Part shown: positions 34,601 to 49,600 of the stretch, piece after piece
Layout of the letters: the number at the start of each line of letters is the position of its first letter
Position numbering within the stretch: position 1 is the first letter of the stretch
Source: Owenia fusiformis
Lineage: Eukaryota > Annelida > Polychaeta > Sabellida > Oweniidae
Reading direction: 5' to 3'
Length of the DNA stretch: 64,000 nt
Assembly (NCBI GenBank): GCA_903813345.2
Contig: CAIIXF020000010.1
Span: forward strand, 12,467,181 to 12,531,180
The notes under the pieces: generated by a model
What the model saw: only the letters and a program-made list of their open reading frames with translations
Told to the model about the DNA's origin: nothing
Database searches by the model: none
Translations under genes and position numbers: made by a program

Positions 34601-37600
34601 AATGTAACTTGGTTATGATGAAAAAATGCAAAGGGGAACATTAGAAAGTACAAATCCAAAATCGAACCCTTTTCAACCACATGATGATCTTGATCTGGAG
34701 TTCATTTATGTTACTGTCTCTATTCTCTGCTTTCGTATGGTACATCATTTCACATCAATCATGTATCAGAAATTGTAGGGTACTGGCTGGTTGTTGTTTA
34801 TTGAATAGGGTATATAGGCAACACAGACCTTGAGAGGGAAAGGAACTATTGATTTTCATACACTTGCAGCTCCTATAGTATACATCCATGTTAAGGGTAC
34901 AATATTTCTGATATTTGCTGAATTCATGTCACCGCATATTTCCATGGTGCGAATATTAAATCACTAAATATGTCAGCAAATGATATTGATTGAGAAATCA
35001 TGAAAATATATCAGGTGTGTTCAACTTTATCTTTATGTTATTTGGAATCTACTTCTGAAAGTTCATTTAAGGCTACTAATGTTGTTTATCAAAGATCACA
35101 GACTGACAGGTTTTCATGACATTCTTGAGCAGTTCAGTCCCCTCTGCCTCTTCAATTCACAGGAACATAGTTTCATCAGCAGCAGGCAACAGGCGATTTT
35201 CACCAGTTGTCGCCAAAATCGCCTGTTGTTTTTATTAGGGACTTTCTTTTTTTTTTGATTTCTGTTAATTTTGCCTGTTGTTTTCATTTAGTTAGCCTGT
35301 TATGTTAAATTCTAGTGAAACCACTGAACCTATTAAGCCCTTCTCCTTTCAAAAGTTCAGTCCCTTCTACCTCTTCAATTCACAGGAACATTGTGAGCCC
35401 TGCATTTGCTTTCAACAATTGCTCATTTAAGACCCCAAATATCCCCTTCCCCTCAGTTTTTCTACATGGGAGGTCTCCCTGCATTTGATCAGGTGCAACA
35501 ATTTCAGCTTTTCTTCTATTATAAAGAACTGGAATTGTTGTTTATTGGAAAGCCTCTCCCAGGCACGTCACATCCCATCAGTTCCGTATTGCAATAATTA
35601 TGCTTTATATTATAGACATCAGGTATTATATTATTTATGTATACCATTTGCTATAATACCTTATTACTCATCATAGATATTGTACATGTACAGTATAACA
35701 TGCATTGTATTCCTTTATTAGAAAGTCTATTATATTTGGAATTATAATGTGGCATTATATCAAGATGGATTAATAGGTATTAGGTTATAGATATAATTGT
35801 ATCAATTCTTTAATAAGGAATTATATGGAAGTGAATTCATTGTGGATGCCACTTGCACTTTTTTATTAGTCTGTGCCCCTCAACTCTCTATTATCTCAGT
35901 TGTGTTAGAGAGAGCAGAGGCACAGGGGCTTGTACACGACTATTTTAAGTGACTTTGTTCACATACTGTATATCTATCCACTTTATGAATATGGATTATC
36001 ACTTAGTAGTTTTAGTTATTGACTAGTCTAACATGGGGCACTGTGATCCTTTGATCACTAAGCTCCAGAGGCTTTGTGTCACACATACTTTGCAAGACTC
36101 GTTGTGGTCCACAGGCTTCTTTATCACATATTGTTGAATTTGCTTCTAAAAAGAGAGCTTCATGAACTAGCTAATGTTCTATGTCCTGCAGGCCTGTAGC
36201 CAGGGGTGGTTCGATGGGTTCGAGCAACCCTCCCCCCACTATTCTGAGCACTTTTTAAGTGATTTTGAGTATTTTTGGACCAAAACTTTTTCCAAAAGTG
36301 ATTCCCCCTTGGCAAGTCCTGATTATGGGCCTGTCCTGGGACTTATGATTGGCATAGTAAGGGATTGCTATTGTACATTTCGATTAGCAAGTCACATCTC
36401 ATCTACATATGTTCATTCTTCACTAAGTGAACAAAGATGGTCACAACTCCGGGCACTCAATGTTTTATGCGTAAAGTGGATACCCTTTCAAGATGACTTA
36501 TTTAATTAACATCATACTGAGTCCTCTTTGGCTTATTCATTGGAAATGTCTTGACAAGTTAAAATGATTGAACATAACGAATTCTAGCTATCAGACCTAG
36601 CTCTTAAGAGAAGGTAGGTGTGGATGGATGTTACAGTGTACCAGTGCATATATAACATGCCATCATGCTAGACCTTACACCACTGATTTCTTTCTGTTTA
36701 CACCAATACCAATGTTGTCTACAGAGAATGAAGAGATATATGTGGATGTTTTAGAATTCTGTGGTTTGTTGATGTGACTCACCATTGGATTTTGTTAACC
36801 ATAAAGTAAAACTTCAAGTTGCAATTTGGAGCTTTCTAGTCCTCTCTGTTATGTGTCTCTTTAATTTGAGTAGATTTTATGCTTTCTTGGGCAGTTAATT
36901 TTAAGTCTCTCACTGCCTGCCATTTGTGAGGATTTTATGTATTTAAGGTACTTTGGTGCAAATTAAATATATAGTATTAAGATGTTAATCTTTGTGTACA
37001 TGACGTTTCTCTTGAGAATATGTTAAAACTTGATTTTTAAATGCAATGGCAATACATGTATGGCAATATATTTCACAAATGTAAAGTTAATACTTCCTGC
37101 CTTTAAAAACTTTAAATGAAATGAAATAATTATAAAATTATGTGACAAGCCTGTATAATTGGCAAACTAATAATGTTGCATTATATTAGAATTGATTCTG
37201 ACATATACTCGAAAAAGAAGTTTTGATATAGAATATGTTTCTTACACATACTCCTGTATAAGGAACATGAATAGAAGAAAATCTTTAAAAAATCCTTATT
37301 TAATGCTAATTTGGGTGATAAAAGCCATTCATCATCGCATCAGTTGTAACTAACAAAAAGAGATTAAAAATGTCACGAAATTACCAATATATTAGAAAAT
37401 GTGACATGTTACGGAAGATAAGATAGAACATTACAAAACTTGGTTTGAACAAATGTTCATTTCAAGGTGTTTTTAAGAAAACATGGGTACCATTAAACCT
37501 CCTTGATGTAAAACAAGAAATTATCATTAAAACAAAAGCATAACCTCTCTGGATCTGCTGAAGATGGTCCTCAACTTGTGTAAACTCCAACTGGCCTGTT

Positions 37601-40600
37601 TCAAATATTGTTGATCACTTTAATGAATAGAAAAATACAAGCATTTAAATACATGCCATTAGTGGTTAAGCACTCTACACTCTAGTTAAATAAAAGCCTT
37701 TTAGTTTTACTCCCCAATAAATCAAGCTTCCAATTACTGTACGGAATGACAAACCAAATACCAATCAGCCAGTCTATGTTAAAACCCAAATTGGTGGAAA
37801 TTATCAGCAAATTCAACTTGGAATGGAATTATCTGCAATATTATTGACTATTTACCAGTGACTGAACTGTAATCAGATCTGGAGGTTAGATATGAATTTT
37901 TCCCAAACCTCTATTGGTGTTTTTATGGGGATTTGGGCAGCATGTCATTCAGAGATAAAATCTACCATTCAGAAACTCCATCTGGGCTCCAGGGAGGCTC
38001 CATTTCGTCTAAATGACTACTCTTTGATACTGAATTGGCTCCTGAAATGAAAGACAATCACAGCTCTTTTGTCAGCAGTCTGCCCATCAGATTTTTCTTT
38101 GTTTGTTAAATGGTAGAAATTGTCTCTACCTTGATCCTATTTTTGGACCCTTTTGTTATCATGAAATAAAACCCATTGTTAGGTCACTACCAGAAATGGT
38201 GACATCTGTGGCTGGTGTTTTGTGGTTGTTGTTCAGCCTTTGTCAGTTGGTATCTATAGCAAATGGCAGCTTGTGACATTTTGTATGTTTATGCCTTGTT
38301 TTATTTATGTGCCCATATTGAGATGGTGCTAATATTTTTAGATATCATTTTGTTGGTTTATAGGGGTTGTAACATAGATCAAGAACCTTTGTCATAACTG
38401 TTGCATGATTAAAATGTTCTGGCTTAGAATAGATGGTACTAAGTAATATTTCATCCCTAAAGGTTCTGGAAATATTTTAATGCAATTTACTGGTCAGATT
38501 TGATTAGTTATAGCTATAGCAACCATTATTCACTAATTCTCACTTCATAAATGTCAACTTTCTCATTTCCGGATACAATCAGACCTGAATACAAAGTCAT
38601 TTGCAAAAATCAGAAATAGGATTTCCAGGTTAGTAAAATTGACATGATGCATTTGATTGCAGTTAGAATAGTAGTCCATATGATATTGCAGAGTTTAGAA
38701 ATCCATCCCATTAAAAACTACTTTGTAGTTACCAGCTGTTTTCTTTTTAATATAAAACTTACAGTAATGATATACATTAGTACATGTATTATATTTCATT
38801 ATGATTTGTGATATAAAGTTCACACTGATCTCCCCATATTTTCTCAAAATGATGCCAAATCCCACATTTACCTACATGTAGTATTTGGTCAAAACAACTA
38901 TTATACTTCATTTGTTTGACACTGATATGGTGCTTACTGATTTCCAACAGGGTGAAAGGCCATTTTCACATTTCCAACAGGGCAGCACATTGTCGCTCTA
39001 ATACTGGGGGATCCCTAGCCTTGCTTCAAGATTCTGGACCCCCCTCTAATATCTACTTCATCAACAGTGGAATTGGTGTGTAATGGGGGGGGGGGGTAAC
39101 TAGGGCTTGTAGCTAGTGTATGTGATGCTTGGTTTATGTTGCATAAGCCTTTGTTTCCATGTTTTGATCATCTAGGACGAAACAATCAATAATGCATAAA
39201 ATATGAACTGAAAGTAACAATTTGTTATGTATTGAATGTTACATAAACTCAGACAGGCATAACAATTAATGCATATTTGATTAGGTATATTTCTGTTGTT
39301 TATGACGTTCATTGTCTTAATACATTTACTGTATATAAGATAGAGTAGTTTGCCCTTTAGCTCGCTCATTTGGACTTATATGGGAAAAGGTTAGATTGAG
39401 AGTCTTACCATTGCAAAGTATTCACTGGTAGTTTTCAATTGATTCAGACATTCAGGAGGCCCCCCGGGATGTCTGTAAAATAGCTTCAAAATCAAAACAA
39501 CAAAATCATTTTTCTTTTTTAATCTCTTGACATTGTGAAACAAAATACGCCATAGAGAGAGCAGCTTGTCTTACCATCATACAAACTGAAGCGACCTTTG
39601 AAAACATTAAAGTCTTAATAACATTATTGCTCTTTTAACTATTCAAATATTCAGCTATTGAAATGAAAATTTGGTCTTTTAATATTTGACTAAGGTCTCA
39701 ATAATGAATTTGGTATCTCTATGGGTCTATTGAAAGCATAAGTAAGGTAATAACACTACCATAGACCGCAATGTGTGAAGCTAATTCTGTGATTTACCTA
39801 ACGAGATAAAAATCAAGTCTGTGTATGATAGAGCTAGTCTTGCATATAAAGCCTATGGATTCCCTAAATTTCTATTTACTCGTACATCTCTTCCTTGTGT
39901 GGGATGACTGGGGGCACAATAAAGGAAGGCTTGTAGCAAGAGTATATGGAGACTTATTGAAAACGAAACATATGTTAGAATGTGCTACTGTTGTGTGTGT
40001 TTTTAAAGTAGACACTGCCATTGAATTTGAGTTTATAATCAATGTTAGTATAATGTATTTCTCAAACACATTACTGTAGTTTATATTTTTAATTATTTCA
40101 TTGACACTTGTATATTAAGCCACTATTAAAGTTATCCATCGATACATGTACATGGAAAAATGAATGCTTAGTACTACTACTCAAAATCTGAAAAAATAAA
40201 TGTTGTAGTACATAGCACAAGTACAAAGTAATGAAGTGACTATATGTAAAGTCTGATGATGTCATTTACTGATTTTTGATTTATATATTTGTTGACCACT
40301 TTCACTTGAACTTTAGGCCAGTGTTAAAGGTCTGACACATTGCATGACACTTCAAATTAAATATCTTGTGAAGTTTTCTCAAAGTTAAAATACATTTCTC
40401 TTATCCTCTGGGACTTAAAAATATAAATAATTTAAGGTTCCTTTTACATGTGTGGATTTTTGATGTTTATTGAATATGATTTTTGCTGTTTTTCTTGGTG
40501 GATTGTTTTTTTAAATTGGTAGCCAGTTTTTGCAAGAGCACTTGTAAACATAGTCAAAAACATAAGAAAATATATTTTATGAAAATATGGGCCTAAACCT

Positions 40601-43600
40601 CCCCTATTTGCAGCCTTTTCATTTGAATTTATTTCCGCCATGTTATTGAAAAATGTTTTTATATAAATTATAATTGGGAGTTAAGGGAGTGAGTTTGCAC
40701 ACTTTTAAAAAATTCAAAATATATCATTTATTCATGTGCACAGAGTATACATTGTTTGAATCTCAACTGTTACAAGTCTCAACGTCTCAAATGGTAGTCA
40801 AGGTTTTCAAATCGTGATGAAAATATAATGAGTGTTTATGGCCAATAAGAAATGCAACCCTTAAAGCATTATAGCGGGTCAAAATGCTAACAGATTTTAC
40901 GTTTAACGAATACTTATTCTAAATAAGAGACATGATATGAATAATAAAACCAACGGTTACTTTTTGAATGCTATTTTTAAAAATAATGACATATTTACTG
41001 ATGAAGTTTTTACAAATGCTTTTCTCAAATTGAAAAACATTGTAATCAATTATTTTAGGAGTTACACTGACTTTTTTCAGTTAAAAAAAAATTCCAATAT
41101 TCTTATTATGCATAGACCTCCAGTCGACTTGCAATATTGACACAATTTTCTTTCGTTTTTTGACAGATCTTTAACTATTCAGAACCTGAATGAGGTCTAG
41201 CCTCTTTAAATGTGGCTTTGTATGAAAGTTCAAGTTTATGTATATTCAAAATTCCAAGCACTTTAAAAGAAACTAATTCAGACATATTATGGTGAATGTG
41301 CTATTGTACATAATGAAATAATTCAGTTTAAAAGATTTCTACTTACTCTTCATATTTTTCCTTCATGCAATCAGGAAGATTGAGGGGTAACATTTGAAGA
41401 GCAAAATACCCAGAAATCTTTTAAAAACCACATTAACTGATAAATACTTTTGCATTGTCATCCTCCAAATGCAGGACTATTATGCAATATTCCCTCTGGT
41501 GCAGAGCAAAAAAACAACTAAATGAAATTTTAACTTTGAATGCTAAGAATTGTACTTTATTTTGTTTACTGTCAAATTGCAAATGATCAGACCCAGACAG
41601 GGCTTCTTGAGGGAGCACTATGTATTTTATGTGCACTTACATAGACACACCAAGTACACAAAACAATGTTTTATACTGCGAATTGTGGAATGCTCAATGA
41701 ATTTCCTTATGGAACAAGCAAAAGAGTCTTGTAGTCTTGTCTGACTTGGGAAACAAAAGGACGTTGCACAGTGTCAGAGGAAACCCTTTTCTATGACTGA
41801 GCTAATCCAGTGGACTTTAATTTATAGTATAGGGCACCTTTTCTATGACTGAGCTAATCCAGTGGACTTTAATTTATAGTATAGGGCACCTTTTCTATGA
41901 CTGAGCTAATCCAGTGGACTTTAATTTATAGAATAGGGCACCTTTTCTATGACTGAGCTAATCCAGTGGACTTTGATTTATAGTATAGGGCACCTTTTCT
42001 ATGACTGAGCTAATCCAGTGGACTTTGATTTACAGTATAGGGCACCTTTTCTATGACTGAGCTAATCCAGTGGACTTTGATTTACAGTATAGGGCACCTT
42101 TTCTATGACTGAGCTAATCCAGTGGACTTTAATTTATAGAATAGGGCACCTTTTCTATGACTGAGCTAATCCAGTGGACTTCAATTTATAGTATAGGGCA
42201 CCTTTTCTATGACTGAGCTAATCCAGTGGACTTCAATTTATAGTATAGGGCACTTTTTCTATGACTAAGCTAATCCAGTGGACTTTAATTTATAGTATAG
42301 GGCACCTTTTCTATGACTGAGCTAATCCAGTGGACTTCAATTTATAGTACAGGGCACCTTTTCTATGACTGAGCTAATCCAGTGGACTTCAATTTATAGT
42401 ATAGGGCACCTTTTCTATGACTGAGCTAATCCAGTGGACTTCAATTTATAGTATAGGGCACCTTTTCTATGACTAAGCTAATCCAGTGGACTTTAATTTA
42501 TAGTATAGGGCACCTTTTCTATGACTAAGCTAATCCAGTGGACTTCAATTTATAGTACAGGGCACCTTTTCGATGACTGAGCTAATCCAGTGGACTTTAA
42601 TTTATAGAATAGGGCACCTTTTCTATGACTGAGCTAATCCAGTGGACTTTGATTTATAGTATAGGGCACCTTTTCTATGACTGAGCTAATCCAGTGGACT
42701 TTAATTTATAGTATAGGGCACCTTTTCTATGACTGAGCTAATCCAGTGGACTTTAATTTATAGAATAGGGCACCTTTTCTATGACTGAGCTAATCCAGTG
42801 GACTTTGATTTATAGTATAGGGCACCTTTTCTATGACTGAGCTAATCCAGTGGACTTCAATTTATAGTATAGGGCACCTTTTCTATGACTGAGCTAATCC
42901 AGTGGACTTTAATTAATAGTATAGGGCACATTTTCTATGACTAAGTTAATCCAGTGGACTTTAATTTATAGTATAGGGCAGATATAAATGATGTTTTTGA
43001 CCTGGGCTTTGATTGAGTTTCTGCTCAGTGACAATTTATGAAACATGAGTATACAAAAAATGAAACTTAAAACCGCCTTGAACAATTAGTATCAGTTGAA
43101 ACATTCAATGGTTGTTGAAGTTTACTCGAGCATTCATTAATAAAATCATCTAAACAAAACATCTAAGTTTCAACTGTAGGATTTTGACATTTGGACAAAT
43201 TGTAAATGTCAATTGACTGGTGATATTATCAATTTAATTTATTTTGTATCTTAGGTCATTATGACCAACACCTACACATTGTGTAAAAAATAAACAAATT
43301 ATGGCCATGTGGATAACCTAGGATAACCAAGTACTCACTTTTTAAAGTTTCATAGAACATAAAGTTTAAGTTGTATGTGTTTATCAAGGAATTCTGTTCA
43401 GAGTTTTGAAGATGTAAAGTAGTGATGGTGTGATGTGGTGTGGTAAAACATGTGGCCTGGTGTAGTATGATAAAATTTAAAGTGATGAATAATATTCTCA
43501 TCTATGAAGAATCATATGGTATTTTGTGAGATGTTATGTGGTATTTTCTACAGACATTGAGTGTAATATGGTATTGTGATATGTAGAGTGGTATTATGTG

Positions 43601-46600
43601 ATAATATGTGCGATCATAAATCTAGAAAATCATTCTCAATTATCTGCAATTTTAACGTCAAACATCCAGTCCATATGATAGATCACCTTGAATTGCTTAT
43701 AAACCAATGTATGAATATTCAATTATGTACCTGTAGCTTGTAAACTTTTGTTTTAAAGTGTGATTCATTACTGCAATTATAGAGTGTAATCGCCTAGAGT
43801 GTGGGTTGCCAGCCAACAGGCGAAATTCATCTCTGTAAAAAACAAATGGTGCAAAATTTAGACTTCGTGTTAAAATGTTGACTTCATTCATCAATTTTAT
43901 ATATCAAAGGAGGCCATTCTGTCATCAAAAAAGCATAAAAGTGTACATTCATTGACAGGGTGAGCCAAAAAATGTTACCCTTACTATATATAAATGTACA
44001 ATCAGAATGGGTAACATTTTTTGGCCACCCTGTATAAGTTCCCCAATGCAATATCATAGCTACAAGGAATTGATTGTTAGGTATGTTGATATGTGAACAT
44101 GTATATACATGTAGTTTGACATGATGACACCATTATATCTATATTTGTCCATGTGATCCAACTTACATAGTATCATATCAGTATAAATGGTATTCCAGTA
44201 TGAATATCAATGCAATGTTTTATTCTGTAATTGATATGGAATTATGTTAATATAGTTCATGTATGTTGAAAAAATACACTCTCTAGTGAACACCTGTGTC
44301 TAGTGAACACCAATTCTTACAATATACTCCAACATTTTCTGTTTAAGATCACTTCTCTATTGAAACCTACATTCAGTGATCAAACTTTTGTGGTTCCGTG
44401 TTCACTCTAAACAGTACAGGTTTTACTGTATATATAAGAATAAATATATTGATTCCTATCTTTGAAAATCAGTATCAATCAAGTTTCAATAAATTTACTT
44501 ACTTTGCATTTTCTGTTTAATGCACTTTAGGCTGGAGTAATGATTGACTGTTTTTTGGCAAATAACGCTTATGAGATAGAATTCAATGTTTTTTTTTCAT
44601 CACTCTGGGCATAGTTTATTTTCATGAATGTATGTACACAGGATATTTTCAGAATTCATTCAGTTTTTTCATTGAGAGTTGAAAGAAGAGAAAGATGGAG
44701 GATGGACTTGTTATTACATCTCAATATGAAAATACACATGAAAGTATATGTATTAAATTGTTTATTGCAAATTTTCAAATATCAATAGATAACTGAACTC
44801 TAATACACTTTGAAATTGTAAGTAAAGAAAAGTGATTCAAAAGTATAGCTCAATTTATTTATGTTTTTCTAGATTCCTCAAAGTCATACAATGTGAACAA
44901 TGCAAGAAATATAATCAACAGCTACAGGAGGAAGACTTATACACCCCAGTACCAGTATAGCGCTACCACTGACGATGACAACACGCTTCACCATAGCAAC
45001 AGTGTTCCTTTTTTACACCGCAGTAGCAGCACTCCTATGTTGAACACAATGCACAGTCCCGGGGGATCAGGGACATCGATAAGCCGGGATTATCGTTCAG
45101 GGTCTCTTGTTAGTGAGAACAGCGTCATCGAAGAGATGGAGCCACATCATCGGGATAGCATTGATGAAGATAGTGTGGAGATTAGTGCAACTGAGGAGCA
45201 CCAACTTGTGGTGAGTAGACACATACATATACAAAGTTTTGAATGTTCAGTCTTTGTTCTACAGATAAAATCTGTCAAAAATATAATTTATTTCAGTTTG
45301 TCTTAACACCTACCCTTCATCCCGGTCCTCAAAACGAAACCTTCACTGAAAGAAAAATGATGTCAGAAAATATGATGGCTTTCACATATAGCTACCCATA
45401 AGGCATAAGAATCTAAGTGTTTGATGGAAGTTGAAGTTTTGATGTGGCCCGTAAACCACTAAAGTAAAAAAAATTCAGATTCTCCACAGTAAACCCCACC
45501 CCCTTTTTTATTGAACACCTCTCCAAAATGAATACATTTTTCAAGCTAACACATTCTCGATTGGTTAATAGCTTGGCAATATATATACTGTTCAAAAACA
45601 TGGCATAAAGGTTTACAACTAACTCATAATTTACTTATAAATAAAAAATATATCAGGAAGGTGGGCGTTTATTTTCATACATAAGCCAAAGTTTTAAGTA
45701 GGATGAGATTCAAGTCTTAGTACAATAATCATAAATTAGTATTCTTATATCGTTTAATCAAAATGACTTATTCATTTGAGGTGAAACTCGTTAAGGATCT
45801 TACTAGTATATTTCAAGTATTTTTACCTTGAGGGGCTCAAGTACCAGTAAATTCTAACAGTAAATATAAATAATTTTTTTCATTTTTCAACCCCCATATG
45901 GCATTAAAATCACACTGAAAGAGCTTTTGATAAAGTGATTTCATCAAAATAAGCTATAACTTGTGATATTTGAGTCAAATATGATTTCTGAACTATGACA
46001 GTTGGATTTGGTAATCTCAGAACTAACCAATATCCTAATTTCTTTGAATTATAGGAAGTTGAAATGACCACCATTTTTCATTTTTGGTAATTATGGGTTG
46101 GGGGCATCAAATGAAAACATACATCTGTATTCAGAGAGAGAAACAGACAGGAGTCTGAAGATGGAGGCAACGTCCCATTTAAACAACGTCTTCTCAGGTG
46201 ATATAGGACCTTATACACTGTGTTAGTGTGGGAGATAGAACTCACATTTGGAAATGTATGCACAGATTTGCTTGTGAAGTGTCCATATGAAGATATAAGG
46301 TCATGGGCCAATAGGTTGAGTGAGGTGAAATACCATAAAATATGACCCTTAAGTCACTCAATGGTGGACTCCAGTGAGATATTTTGTTGCTTGGTTGTTT
46401 GTTTGTCTCTTATTTGTTTGTTTGACAAAGTTTGTGTGTTTCAGACAAGTAATCTCATACTTAGTCCAGTGTCTTAGTTGTTGATTTTGGTAATGTGGAG
46501 AAGCTATAGGTGTGAATGACTTTTAAAACTAAAAATTTGTGTTCCACAATTTCAGGTAGAAGCTGATGTCAAGGAAAAGATCACTCAATAAGATTTTGAT

Positions 46601-49600
46601 AACTGAATTTATAGATACTTTCTCTGTTTCCTAGTTTGAATATTGACATATAAAGGTAGCCCTGCAATTTGATGATTAAATATGACCTGCTACAGCTCAT
46701 AAAGATTTGAAATTAGGACTGGAATTATTCCATTATCAATGGAGAGCCCTTAGATCGATTATATATATTCATGTTTATGTACAAACAATTTTTCTTCCAA
46801 ATGGGTTAAACAGTTGTTAGGTACATTTCATCGCTAGAATAGTGTTTTGAGCTATTTTTAATCAGAATGCTAAAAATTGGTGGTTATTATCGTTGCAGAA
46901 AGGACCCTTATACAAGTGTAATTGTTGTGAGGGTGTAGCCCAATTTACGATATATCATTGGGGGATGTATGTAGACCCATTTCCACTATATCATGTGGGG
47001 GTGTTATGGATATCCACTCAGTACAGGTATAACACTGTTATTTATTTACTGGAAGATGTCTCACTATCTCTCCTATTGAGAGGCATTTGACGAAATCCTT
47101 TAAACTCAAGACGTGATGTGTGCTCACGGGAGTACATCCAACCCAAGGTCTTCAACGAACATTTCAATATGGAGCGTATAAACTATTTTGTAATTTATTC
47201 TTAAAATTTCAGTTTGGTACATTCATGATGGGTCACAGCGTTCTGATGTTATGATAGTCACGAAACTTTATTGTTTATTTTCTTTTTGAATTAACTGAAA
47301 AACGACTAATTCTCTTTTCTTGTGCTTATCATCATGTCAGCATCATCATCTTTAAGTTAAATTGATACATCATCGAGATGCAGATCATGATTTCCTTTCA
47401 TTTTATTGACTCAAAGGAACTTCAAGCTGATCATTTTAATGAATAAGCGTTATTGTTGAAATATTTATTTATCACGAATTATGATTGATCTTTTTAAACT
47501 TCAGCGACATTTATTCAATAATTATTTGATTTATGAAGAGGTTTTTCACCAAAATTCTCAAATGAGATGGCTTCTTGGGAAAAGATACATCAATGTCACC
47601 AGTCAGTTTGTTGATTTTACTTTGAATTATTGTTTTAATTTTGTTTATTATCCTAGTAGCTAAGTGGCATATTATGTATTTGATCTTATCTAAATACTCA
47701 ATCCGGTAAAAAGTGAAAAAAACATACTTGTGTTTAGCACTAAATCAAAACAAACCTGACCCTCGATATTTGTACCTGCAATCCTCGTGTAAAACGATGA
47801 TTTATATGAATTATATCATTGTGTATTGACTCATGAAGTCATGTCACCATGGCCCCTAAACATTGTTGAACAATAATATCGTTATCACATGAATGATGGT
47901 TAATCCTGGCATATCATCAAGAGAGCTTAGGCTAGATGACGCAGGACTGTGTATATATGATACCACAATACAAAAAACATATAACACAATACATTTCTTA
48001 TATTTTGATAATTATTGGTCAAACTTATTGTTGGGTTTCATAAGGAGATGAAAACAGATCATTTTCTTTGTGGAATCCAGTTTGTACCCTTTCTATAAAA
48101 GTAGATCTCTCATCTACAGCTGCATCTGCTTGTTTTAGGTGTTCTTTCATCAAAATGTGATGACTCCTTTGAGCAATATGTCTTTGTCAAAAAGTGCACA
48201 TTTTATTTTTTTAGATTGTGAAATCCACTGATAAAGTTTTAATAGGAAGTGATAGCTTATGGAAAATGCTAAACAAATGTGAAGTTAGTATGAATACACA
48301 GGGTATAATATCGGAAGTATAGACTTAGACTAAATCCCTCTAAACTGTATGTCATGTTATATATTTGAGTCATTTATATGGAATAGATGATACATGTATG
48401 GTAATATTATATATACATGTAGTAATATCTTTTATTAGGTTTTTGATATATAATTCACATATGATCCTGTATAATTAACCACAGAAATGTGTAATTTGTG
48501 AAAACTCTCTCATGAAGTGCATGGGTTTCTGTTTTGAAACTAAAAGTGTTCGGCAAACAAGATCTCATCTCATGTTAGTCAATATACCGTATGAGTGGTC
48601 ATTTTGCCCAACCATTTAATTTGCCTTTTGCATAAGTTTTGCCAGGTTCGAAAATTATGGGAGGTTTCTTGTCATGAGGAAAATTAAAATGATAAAATTT
48701 GACCATTTAGCAAATTAACCACTCAGATTGAATATCACTTATGCAGTACCCAGGGAATTAAAGATCATAAATGTACAGAGTTGTTCTGTTGACTTGAAAA
48801 GTTTTTATTTCCAAAATAATGTGAGCTCAGAAACTATTGGTTACTCCAGAATAAAGCAGTGATTCGTAATCTTCATTTGCATGACTTTAATAATCAGTAT
48901 CTCCAGACTTAACTTCAATGTCGATGTCAACATGTATTTTAATTATATCATTAATAGTTTTAATTGTTAGGTGGTTTTGATGACTTAATTCAATTAAACT
49001 TCAATTTGAAGAGCCTAATAGAGATATACTAACAGCAAGGTATACATCATACAAGCATCTACTCAAGAAACACACATTTGAAATTAAACATGAACGCATA
49101 AAATTTTGAAAAACATAAAAAAGATTTATAACTTCTTATTGTGCTCGAAGTAAACACACTAGCCAAATAGGAACTTTGTTTCAACGAACATCCTGATTTA
49201 AAATAAACCGTCATAACATGAATTATTGACTCAGAAAGCGTCTTATACCGATAATTGGGCAACGGCCAGCCGATAAATGGTATATAAAAGTCAACTGATT
49301 TTAAGATCCTCATAATCTCAACCTACAATAGAAAAGACAACCACACTTGAAAAAATGTTATTCTTGAATTTTATGACAAGACTTGAGATTTGATTAAATT
49401 TTAGTGATTGCCATTTTATGATTTTATTTTGTATTTGCTAAAATCCTCAAGATGAAAATAGAGTTTAATATAAGAGGGCAGGATGTGATGGGAGATCTTC
49501 AAATGAATCTAGAAGACATGACTAAAGATAAGGTAGGTCAGGGTTAATGACATTTGAAATCTGTTAAAAAGTATAGATAACTTTCCCATTGAAAGGCATT

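Larger units (their letters stand above)
31694..44872 (+). other. TPR gene intron 1 (13.2 kb)
   Basis: No further exon recognised. Contents: a short inverted pair near 35178-35233 ('caggcgattttcacc...aaaatcgcctg'), a foldback at 36189-36333, the 52-bp satellite at 41786-42980, a tiny inverted-end element at 43956-44032, and poly-G runs near 32093 and 39084. Confidence 0.55.

Noticed and set aside
41786-42980. Regular array resembling CRISPR
   Set aside because: The 52-bp units are contiguous without unique spacers, and the sequence is eukaryotic. It is a satellite.
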